In this document: positions 56,194-64,000 of the stretch, in pieces
Layout: the number at the start of each line of letters is the position of its first letter
How positions within the stretch are numbered: position 1 is the first letter of the stretch
Program-made: the position numbers and the translations under genes
DNA from: Isoetes taiwanensis
Taxonomy: Eukaryota; Streptophyta; Lycopodiopsida; Isoetales; Isoetaceae
NCBI GenBank assembly: GCA_021234155.1
Contig: JAJEKV010000003.1
Location: forward strand, 14,492,386-14,556,385
Length of the DNA stretch: 64,000 nt
Direction of reading: 5' to 3'
The notes under the pieces: generated by a model
The model's database searches: none
Seen by the model: only the letters and a program-made list of their open reading frames with translations
What the model was told of the DNA's origin: nothing

Positions 56194-56815
56194 GAAAGCC
56201 CCTCCGGGCTTGATTCATTAGAGGAAAAATGAGATCACATTTTGTCCCATTAAGGGATGCTTAAAATGGAAGAGCTCCAGTGTATTTCATTCCAGTATTA
56301 TGTGGCAACCTGTAATTAATGCAACTGCAACTAACTTCTGTAGTATCTTTTTTTCATTATAACTTTTGATCCAGAACTCCGATTCAAAAACTTTTTGTAG
56401 CAATGGGTTCGTCTTCAAAATATCTATCTAGAGTAACCCATTCATACATCTTTTATAATATAAATGTACAAGAAATAAGCAAAAAATCATATTTTCTAAA
56501 GGTTAACGCATATGACCATATTGAAATACATCATAACCATATATCATTGGAAAGATCTTTTCATTTCACATCTAATGCAACAAACGCCGCAGCATTTTGA
56601 TAAGTGGATCAAAAATTATGTGGGGAAAACAATAGCAATGAAGTTGTTGGTGCTGCATTAATTGCAGTTAATAGAGGGTAGCCATTCCATTGGAGGATTC
56701 TTATAGGGATGAAATGAGATCTCAAATTTCCTCTAATGCCGGAGGGGAAAGCTGGCCGACGCGCGGAGCGCGGAGGCCTGCTTGACCCTCCGGAATCAAG
56801 CCCGGAGGGGCTTTC
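56194..56815. mobile_element. Foldback element with long inverted repeats
   Basis: The outer arms are a perfect 22-bp inverted pair: GAAAGCCCCTCCGGGCTTGA plus two bases at 56194-56215, and its reverse complement at 56794-56815. The similarity continues inward with CATTAGAGGAAA (left, 56216 on; right, 56738 backward) and, weaker, to about 56340 and 56650. The right arm is interrupted by a 55-bp GC-rich insertion (56739-56793) that itself starts CCGGAGGG and ends CCCTCCGG. The ~300-bp centre has one small open frame without a known domain. No target duplication was identified. Confidence 0.8.
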
Positions 56816-56821
56816 ACCTAA

Positions 56822-57051
56822 CGGAAAAGATGACTGGAGCCAATCCAGCGTCGCCACGTGGCGATAAAAATCAAAACAGCAGGTGAAAACAGCGGAATAA
56901 AATCAGAACGCGGGGTAAAAATCAGAACGCAGGGTAAAAAATGACAGAACGGAGGGTAAAATCCTTGCACGATTTTCAGAAAAAGAAACAGGGACACGTG
57001 TCACGATGCGATTAGAGGATAGGGCTGGATTGGCTCCAGTCGTCTTTTCCG
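56822..57051. repeat. Inverted-repeat element (MITE-like) with two palindromic G-boxes
   Basis: Arms of 28 bp (56822-56849, starting CGGAAAAGATGACTGGAGCC; and 57024-57051, its reverse complement with one mismatch) enclose 174 bp. Just inside the left arm is CGCCACGTGGCG (56852-56863) and near the right arm is GACACGTGTC (56993-57002). Both are perfect palindromes with the ACGTG core bound by plant bZIP and bHLH factors. Between them an ATCAGAACGCGGGGTAAAA-like unit is repeated three times (56902-56962). Confidence 0.8.
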
Positions 57052-57879
57052 AAATGAAAATATACTGCTTCTTTTTATAACCCAGATGCCAGCGCCACTT
57101 TTATTTATATGTATTCCTATACGAATACCCCAAACCACCTAAATCTTATGTTATAAAACTACGGTTCTTGATCGCGCAAACATTAGACCATGGAACAAAA
57201 AACCCTACGCCCCTAGCCCTACAACCTCGCCCCACACAACACGTTATCTTTCTACGCATTTTCATACGAATACTAGCCTGTACACATTGCACATATATGT
57301 TATATAAATCTACGCGAACCTTGAATTGTCAACATTATTATGAGATTCAAATACCAACTTTGACAGAATTATTCATCTAAGTGTGGCAAGATATTCATAG
57401 ATTATTTCATTGTTCTCAAGGCTTTGTTATATGTGTGGATGTGTAAATGTATAAGTACATGCAACATATACATAGATCAAAGCCAAATCCCAACACAATT
57501 AAACGAGAAAAAAAGGAGAATGGGCTAAATTGGAACCCTCTTCCTCTTACAGAACCAATGCAAGTGAAGGTAAGTTTTGTATTTCTTAAACAAGATGAAA
57601 TGTTCTCACAACAAATACCATTTGTGCAAACTATAACCACTAGGGGAACATTTACAAAAACCCATGGAGAATATAAGTATGCCATTTATCTCATAACCCA
57701 CCAAGGATATAAGTACTCCAAGGGCATATTTTTACTTTGTAACTAAGGTGTACTGTATGACACAAGACAAGATATATTTTGTATTACAACACCATCACAT
57801 TATATTGAGGGTGCATTTGTGGGTGGTCTAGGTTAAAAGAGGTAATTTACATTAGACATACGTTAGGCATACAACACTC
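57052..57879. other. Spacer downstream of the carbonic anhydrase gene
   Basis: No gene is supported. Some of it is presumably the 3' untranslated region of the minus-strand gene that ends at 57880. A frame at 57447-57746 is open but unrecognised. Confidence 0.45.
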
Positions 57880-59167
57880 CTATTTACAAGAATATACAAC
57901 TCTGCCTTTAAGCTCCTGAACAAAACGGGCATTCCCTCCCTGCAAAGACCGAACCATCATAAACATGCAAGAGAAAAACGGACGGAAGGAAAGGGATCAT
58001 ACTTACACCAAGAATACTCTGAATGGACTTAAGCTGCTTCAACGAGACTGTTCGGACCTGAAAAATCTTTCCAGATTCAGTGATCTCCAATGAGCATAAG
58101 CAAATAAATTACTCACATTTTTGGCAATAAGCCACAGCACGTTCTCTGTACAAGGTGGGGTCGTCATAGAACCATGATAAAAATAATAATGATTTCTCCT
58201 TGTTAGCTGCGGAGGATTAATGATACCCAAGTCGATGGTTTTACTGCCGGATTTTGCCCTTGATTTAGATTTAGATTTAGATTTAGATTTGGATTGGGAG
58301 TCTGAGTCATCCAGATGTTTTTCAATCTGCAAAACGCTCTGTCTCAGACAAACACTTGCAAAGTAAAGACAGAAACTTGTTGATGGAAACAGTTACCCGT
58401 TCGATAAAGGAATTTTGGCGACCAAGTCGATAGAAGAGGGCCAAAATGATTTTTTTCCCATGTCGATCAACATGCTCGAATTGACCTTCCAATGGAAACC
58501 TGGACAAGGAAGATGAAGAACGGAAAAAGGACTTAAAAAAAAAGAGGAGGCAGCTAACTTAGATAAACTTGCCTGGAACCATTAAGAATATGTTCACTTG
58601 GAGAATGAATGCGGAAGCTACGAAGCTGAAACCTGTGGCCTCTAACAAAAACACTGCCGCCATGACCGGCTCTGCGACGGGGGCCAGTAAAATCTACCTG
58701 GAAAAAGGCAAACAAATCATAAACTATTGAATAAAAATATAGCAGAAATCAGAAAGCAGGGCAGGGCGAACGAAGTGTTTAACTTACGTGCAGAAACGAA
58801 GGACCGAAAGTCAAGTTGGCTGTGGAAGGATGATAGAGGAAGCCAATCCGACGGATGCATTTGGAAGTAACGTTTGATGGGACAACGTTGATGGGCGACT
58901 GATAACAGCCAATCTGGCAGCTTCTCCAGGCGGGCTTTAACTTACCCCAGCTGCCGGGCCCGTTAGGCCCAGCGCTGTAGTCGAATCCTGCGAAACCCAC
59001 TATTAATTTAAATAACAATTCTGCCTGCAGCATAGGCCTACTGCTCAAGTATGTCCAAACGAACCAAAATCCAGTACCATACCTGTAGCAGTGGCGCGAC
59101 AGCATGTAAGAAATGCCAGCGCCATAACCATCACGTCCAACGGAGGCCATGTTGCAGGAGGGGCCAT
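57880..59167 (-). CDS. Alpha carbonic anhydrase-like protein lacking two zinc ligands (7 exons)
   Basis: Exons on the minus strand are 59083-59167, 58788-58987, 58573-58697, 58397-58499, 58117-58326, 58007-58057 and 57880-57939. They total 834 bp, or 277 residues, normal for the family. All junctions keep frame. Introns are 59-95 bp; the third has a GC donor (CAG/GCAAGT). Residues 1-27 look like a signal peptide (hydrophobic [12 protein letters not shown]). An in-frame ATG ten codons upstream (59197) is an alternative start. The family signature is clear: [40 protein letters not shown]. Active enzymes reversibly hydrate CO2 using Zn held by three His. Here the first ligand position is Arg124 and the third is Gln143 (EGQFEH where HxVH is expected); only His126 remains. 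The Glu130 and Thr226/Thr227 positions are kept. The proton-shuttle His region (NNGH in relatives) reads FGPS. I infer an intact but probably non-catalytic secreted or lumenal protein. A serine-lysine repeat (183-193) is inserted before the last third. Confidence 0.9.
58262..58291 (-). repeat. In-frame hexanucleotide repeat coding Ser-Lys
   Basis: On the plus strand GATTTA is repeated about five times inside exon 5 of the carbonic anhydrase-like gene. It encodes a run of five Ser-Lys pairs. Its 6-bp period preserves the frame whatever the copy number. Confidence 0.9.
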
Positions 59168-59274
59168 CGTTTGCAGATGCCTATGCCGCTGCAGCATCGG
59201 AATCAGAGTAGCGTGATGCCCTTGGTTTGGCCAGTTTTAGCCAACTCCCAGTTCCCTTGTACAGGTGTTGCTTT

Positions 59275-59318
59275 CTATATTAGTGTCTTTGGATGAGGAC
59301 CACTTGTAAGTGGTCCTC
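59275..59318 (-). promoter_or_regulatory. TATA-like box and perfect palindrome upstream of the carbonic anhydrase gene
   Basis: On the minus strand a TAATATAG sequence (59275-59282) lies about 110 bp upstream of the ATG at 59167. Directly 5' of it is a perfect inverted repeat with 11-bp arms, GAGGACCACTT-GT-AAGTGGTCCTC (59295-59318, 24 bp in all). The position suggests an operator-like site in the promoter. Function is inferred from position only. Confidence 0.45.
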
Positions 59319-61244
59319 CTTCCATTATCCACCACAGACAAAACAAATCTAGCAGCTCCTCAGTACCCTCACTAATTATTATGTGTTAATCTCCATGCAA
59401 TCTCGTCAAATTCTGTGGGCTAACAATTATAATCTTTTGTTGTGACAGAGACATGTAAAAGTTGGTAATACGGATCTGGGCATTTTAGTAGCCCGTCAAT
59501 TTATGCCCCCTTCAACATTTCAACATCCATGAATGTTGCTCCTGTCATGTTACTTCATTAAATGTTTCTCTTGGCGCTGTGTACATTGATGTGTATTGAA
59601 TGGTTCAAGCTCATATTTCTCAATTTTTTTATACATTTGTCTATGTCTAGTGCATGAACTTTTACGTTTTGAAATTGACAATAGAGCTTTATTCACTAGG
59701 AGCAAGCATGTCTTTAGCATAGAATGGTATTCAATGACAAGTTTTAAGAAACCACTTAAAATGACTAAAAGCACCCGAGCGTTGTCATTCCAATATGTGT
59801 AAATCAAACTTTAGATAGCCAAAGCTTTTAATACATTTAAAGGATGGGAATTAAATGTAAATTTGCCTAAAAAAATGTATCACATTCTATCCAAGACCTT
59901 GTGTGAGTCCATTTTTGAAAAATAATTGCTAGATGTAAACCATAGGTAGTGAATGTTTATGATCTCTTTTTTAGAGATGGAAAAATATCTTAAACATTCA
60001 GGCAAACAATGTGATGAACAAAAAAGTAGATCCACCATGTATTTCCTTTGTTGTACATTATATATGTAGAGCAACAAGGTAGGTTATTTGTGGCTTGTTG
60101 ATCAATGCTTTGAGTAATCTAAACTGGCTAGAATCCACTTTTGATCTACATTAGCAAAAGAAACCATAATATGAAAGAGATATTGATGAAAATTTTGAAG
60201 AGTACCTTTGCCACAATTAGTTAAACTCAAAGGCATTTAGAACAATTATTCTTGCTAATAACTCCTATAAAGACTCTATATTGATTCTAGCACAATATCC
60301 TTCCAAGGACGCTATATTGTCATAGATCATTCTTGCATGACTCAAATCAACGAAACATTTAGTGGCCTCGGGGGACCATTTGGCCTCGAATCACTATTCT
60401 AGCGTAATCCTCTGGCTGGCTTGAGTAGGATGAGTTAGCTATTTAGTAGGTGCAAATTCACTGTTTCATCGCAGTGTATTAGCAGATAAATGATTGGCAT
60501 GGCCAATTCATTATTTTGTGGTTTGTGGCATACCCTTATGATGGCTATTTGAGTTTTATGGATGAAGGATAGTGGCAAAAAAATGGCTATTTTAAGGTAT
60601 AGTACATTCCCTAGAGAACCACAAGCTTGTTATATCCTTGGGGGTCTTTATTAGCGCCTTTATCTACTTACCAAATGTAGTAATAGTAATATCTATCATA
60701 ATTAAAAAAAAAGAACAAAAAACAAAAAGATCTAATTGAGTTTTCCTCCTTTGGATTTATTGAATATAACTTGAATTATTAGGTTTAAGTGAGCATATAG
60801 TTTGAGATGTTAGAATAAAATGAATGGGTATGTTGCTACATCTACATATGTTGTTTGTCTAAATTTGACCACTTTAAGCGCTCAAAATTTGAAGAAGGAA
60901 TCACCTTTTGGGTTAGATATATATTGAAAAAAAGATAGCAAAAATGACTCAAATGTGGGTTCTAGAACAATATCCTTCATATGGATTATTCTTACAAGGG
61001 GTTTGTCGCGGCGGCCAAGGCCGCCGCGCATGTCTTTTTACGTGTAGGCGTTGTGTGAGAATATGGATGGGAGGATATAGTTATAAGAGGAAAAATGTAT
61101 ACGCTATTGATTGAATCTAAGACGATTTCAAGTTGGCTATTTTATGTAGCAAAGTGTTACATTCAGTTGCCCAATCAATGGGATTGATTGCTTGATTAGC
61201 AATTTTTTGTCTTTGCCTATTCATGTAGTTAGTTTGTACGACCG
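59319..61244. other. AT-rich spacer
   Basis: No gene is supported. A segment TCTAGCACAATATCCTTCC at about 60285 recurs as TCTAGAACAATATCCTTCA at 60961. One GC-rich palindrome is listed separately. Confidence 0.5.
61007..61028. repeat. GC-rich perfect palindrome in AT-rich DNA
   Basis: CGCGGCGGCC-AA-GGCCGCCGCG: two 10-bp arms and a 2-base loop, with 20 of 22 bases G or C, inside DNA that is otherwise AT-rich. It lies about 220 bp beyond the stop of the RPA-like fragment. Confidence 0.9.
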
Positions 61245-61850
61245 TTAGATGGAATATTCGATAGGTCCATGTTGGTTTTTGGATTTCCCTCTGGTACGTT
61301 GCTTTGAATCTGTTAATTTCACTTGGAGAACATACCTGGCAATATTGTAACAGAAGAAGTGTGGTTAAGCAGTGTAATTGAATATGAACGTTTTGGGAGT
61401 ACCTTTTGGACGTTTCGGTGTTCATGTGGCATGTGTCACACCAGAAGTGGGAATCTTTTTCGGTTGCTTTCTTATGGCATGAAGTGCAGGCCTGGTACCA
61501 CATGGTTTGATCTGGATTGATATAACTTATGCAAGCTCGCACGGTGAAGTCCATGGGCTTTGCCGAATAAAGAAGAATGTGTAAGTATATGGGAAGAAGA
61601 TTGGAAATGGAATGCTGTGGAGATAGAATACCTTGTTGTCGGGCATTGCGAGTGCATTAATATCAGTTAAGAATGCGTAGGTGTGTTGAGTGGATCCAGA
61701 TGTTGAAGCTGTCTGGCGGTGGGGGAGTTGGGCTCCTGCGGATGTGTATGTTGCTGTTTTCCCTTCGTGGGCGGCCTCTTTTCTTCTGAAACAGTGCCAT
61801 AGCTGATCTTTATCATCATGTTTTTCTGAAGCACTTAAAGTAGTAATCAT
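61245..61850 (-). pseudogene. Replication protein A 70-kDa subunit-like fragment (C-terminal OB fold with zinc finger)
   Basis: Three spliced pieces on the minus strand: 61632 to about 61850, 61403-61557 and 61245-61335, with introns of 74 and 67 bp. The joined reading goes from a TYAFLTDINALAMPDNK segment into FTVRACISYINPDQTMWYQA. The zinc finger follows, CTSCHKKA and FWCDTC (C-x2-C twice), and then KRYVLQVKLTD. This is the start of the C-terminal OB fold of RPA1, which binds single-stranded DNA in replication and repair. The match stops after LTDSK, and a stop follows about 20 codons later, so some 100 or more residues of the domain are missing. No N-terminal OB folds were seen upstream. 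It is either a truncated gene copy or the RPA-like gene carried by some plant Helitrons. Confidence 0.7.
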
Positions 61851-63986
61851 GTCTGGCCTACACTCTAAATATTAATCATATTTGGCCTACACTCTCGCAA
61901 AGAAAAAGGGCAAGGAGAAAGGACTGAAACTGTATGATTATTCTGTCTACTGTGGTATTGTTCTGATTGTGCTATACATTGGAAGGTTTATGCACTTTTT
62001 CTCTTATTCATTTCCACAACTTCACCGTAAGATATAGGTTCATATCAATTTGATGTTCCATACATCCTTTCTTTTCAAGTTCTCCCATATCCATATGTAA
62101 CATTCCACTATGTAACATTTCACTATTCATGATATCGTATTCTGCATCCTTCTATCTTCCATTGCTCTCTCTTGCATTGCTTCTCCAGAATTTAACAGCA
62201 TATTTCCTACCATTTTCTTCCGTAAATGTCTGGTAAGAATTAGGAAAGATGAGACAACTAGCTACATAGGCAAGACTGTGTAAGGAGATGTACAATGGTA
62301 TTTACAGACTCATTATTTGTTGACGCTAATGATGGGTTCACGTGTGAAAAAAGTTTTCAGTTTCAATTGGGCAATATAACTGGAGCTTATCTCTGCATTT
62401 CAATTACATTAAGGCAATATAACTGGAGCTCATCTCTGGTGTGCAGGGTAAGAGGACTTTCATTTATTGTGTAGTCTCAGGATAGTTTCCTGTTGCCATC
62501 TGCCCTATTTTTTCATTTTTGAATTTGGTAATTTATTGAATTCATCTCTGGGTTGATATGAACACCTTTGACATGGCAGCCTTTTTAACAAAAGACATCA
62601 AATTTGTCTGAATACTTGAGAAGCCAAAGTGGATTACTTCTTGCATGAATAAGAAGAGGCATTTGAGATGCATAATCTGCAACTTTGAGAAATAACAGGC
62701 TCTTCTTTAAGCAAACATCAAAGCAATATGCATGTAAAATGGGCGGAATGCATATAATGTCCTGAGCAAAAATGCAAGGACAAAAATTACCCGTCTCATC
62801 AACACTGAGGCGGATGGCTAATGTCTGTACAGTTGGATTGTTTGCAAGCTTCAACAAAGCGGGCAAAGGAGTTTTAAAACCATTTGATTTGAGAAAGCAT
62901 CTGTTGTCGGAAGTCACGGGACAAAGGAATTTTAAAACCACCTACTATGGAAAGTTTCAGAAGCCTACATCCGGCACCGTGGTTTGCTTGAGGCCACTGC
63001 TTAGAATCTTGGGTTTCTAGATTTTGGTCGATTCATAGGATTTTCCACAATTCCCTTCCCACAGTACAGTTCTTGCAATCCCGTGTGGCCATTGTTTTCA
63101 TCACGGAATTCCACAGAAAGTCAACTATGTCACAGACCAACGAATTTGCCACAGAAAGCAACTATGTCTGCCGGAACAGAAAGCACGATCATGGCTTGGA
63201 AAAATATGAAGAGGAAGATGTCTATCGGAATGAGGGGTGCTTTAACCAATAGTCTAGAGCAAGCATCAAATATGGCAGTTAGATGCTGCAAAATCTATTG
63301 ATGGAGCTGGGCAAAAGGAATGCAGAAGAGTCCTGGCTTTTGGCTTTGATGAAAGAGGAGCCCCCAGTGCCGAGACTTCCCATATCCGAGCTTTGCAGCG
63401 GCAACGACGCTCAGAAATTTTGCAGTGCCAGGAAGAAGGAGCAACCCCAGCATATACCGCCTTCTTTTTTCGCAGACCTGCAGAAAAACCGCAACCCTTC
63501 TTCACACAACCGCTCATCTTTATAGCCATAGACCGGTGCTTCTCGAACCTTCCAGCAATTTTAGTTAGTATCGAGACTTAACAGATTTATTCGTGCTCCA
63601 GCTCGCTGTGGCATGGGGCCCGTCCTTCCTCCTTCTCTCCTTAGGAAGGAGACTACACAATCCAGCGGGAAAAATTCCACAAAGTTCAGTAATTCAAGTT
63701 GCATAAACCAGATTACCTGATTTTTTACGCAGGTGTAAACACAACTTTACTGAGCGCCTCGAGTTCTGACCCTAATCCTGCCGATGGAGCGTGGAAGAGA
63801 AGATACCGTGGAAATCTATCTTGCTGGCTCTCTTTATGCTATCCTTCATGCCGGAGGCGGCAAACCACACAAACTCAAATAGGAAGAAAAGCGGACACAC
63901 ACAAACTCAAATAAGAAAAGCGGACAGCTCCCGTCATCTCTCTCCACAAACCCTCTCTCCCAAACTTTTAGCCGCCACAAATCGCC
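61851..63986. other. Spacer with one possible exon
   Basis: A minus-strand frame at 62941-62800 (LPALLKLANNPTVQTLAIRLSVDETG, ending at a GTAATT donor-like site) reads like an exon of an unknown gene. Nothing around it could be joined. The last 400 bp become more GC-balanced and pyrimidine-rich, as in a promoter and leader. No other feature is recognised. Confidence 0.35.
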
Positions 63987-64000
63987 ATGGGCTATCGGCC
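63987..64000 (+). CDS. Possible start of a further gene at the window edge
   Basis: A CT-rich leader (about 63930-63975, with CTCTCTCC and CCTCTCTCCC) is followed by GCCACAAATCGCCATGGGC, a good plant start context. Only MGYR and part of a codon lie inside the window, so the product cannot be named. The reading frame could also be fortuitous. Confidence 0.3.

Noticed and set aside
61117-61335. Longer reading frame continuing the RPA-like fragment through its last intron
   Set aside because: Splicing at 61336-61402 gives the family-like KRYVLQVKLTD continuation. The unspliced frame does not resemble the OB fold.
1-64000. tRNA, rRNA, CRISPR arrays, bacterial-type operons
   Set aside because: Scanned for tRNA T-arm motifs, rRNA-like blocks and regular short repeats with spacers; none found. 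The sequence is eukaryotic.

Overview
This is eukaryotic nuclear DNA from a land plant. Evidence: an L-type lectin receptor kinase, a plant-type alpha carbonic anhydrase with spliceosomal introns, a Ty3/gypsy chromovirus, a plant-type BED/DUF659 hAT transposase, L1-type LINEs and AT-rich spacers. The introns I could place are very short (59-96 bp), with GT-AG borders and one GC-AG. That and the deeply decayed repeat landscape suggest a non-flowering plant (bryophyte, lycophyte or fern grade), but I cannot name the species. Most of the window is transposons and decayed genes. The only gene readable from start to stop without damage is an alpha carbonic anhydrase-like gene on the minus strand at 57.9-59.2 kb. 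A replication protein A fragment at 61.2-61.85 kb is also spliced and readable over its short length.

Layout. 0-13.7 kb: AT-rich spacer with several tandem arrays (5.5-6.7 kb and 7.2-7.3 kb), two 3' ends of a LINE family with microsatellite tails, and one unrecognised decayed gene (7.5-8.6 kb). 13.7-16.2 kb: a broken hAT transposase (minus). 16.3-16.95 kb: a third LINE tail copy that keeps an ORF1-like fragment. 18.1-26 kb: a decayed Ty3/gypsy chromovirus (minus) with one LTR, a polypurine tract, chromodomain, integrase, RNase H, reverse transcriptase, protease and a gag part that lies in a 1289-bp tandem duplication. Upstream of gag in the same orientation are an unrecognised gene ('ORF-X', 26.2-27.7 kb) with its own TATA box, three spaced GC-rich repeats, a divergent histone-H3-like pseudogene with an acidic N-terminus (28.5-29.25 kb), and a cluster of GCGTACGC palindromes. 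A second, independently diverged ORF-X + gag pair lies on the plus strand at 52.3-54.0 kb, so ORF-X appears to be a real extra gene of this retroelement lineage.

29.9-31.9 kb: a probable DNA transposon whose ends carry clustered GAATACGG/CGTATTC motifs and which holds a gene fragment with its promoter. 34.9-35.8 kb: a lectin receptor kinase pseudogene. 37.8-43.8 kb: two decayed neighbouring genes (an unusual kinase and a coiled-coil/RING protein). The kinase is split by a 5'-truncated L1-type LINE, which is itself split by a 658-bp hAT-like MITE with a perfect 8-bp target duplication, so three layers are nested. 45.2-45.8 kb: a ~257-bp tandem repeat. 46.2-52.2 kb: more LINE fragments. 54.6-56.0 kb: an unrecognised multi-exon decayed gene. 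56.2-57.05 kb: two inverted-repeat elements, the second with two palindromic G-boxes. The last bases hold a possible start codon of a further gene.

Limits: domain calls were made by eye from translated motifs, with no database search. Exon borders come from splice consensus and reading frame only.
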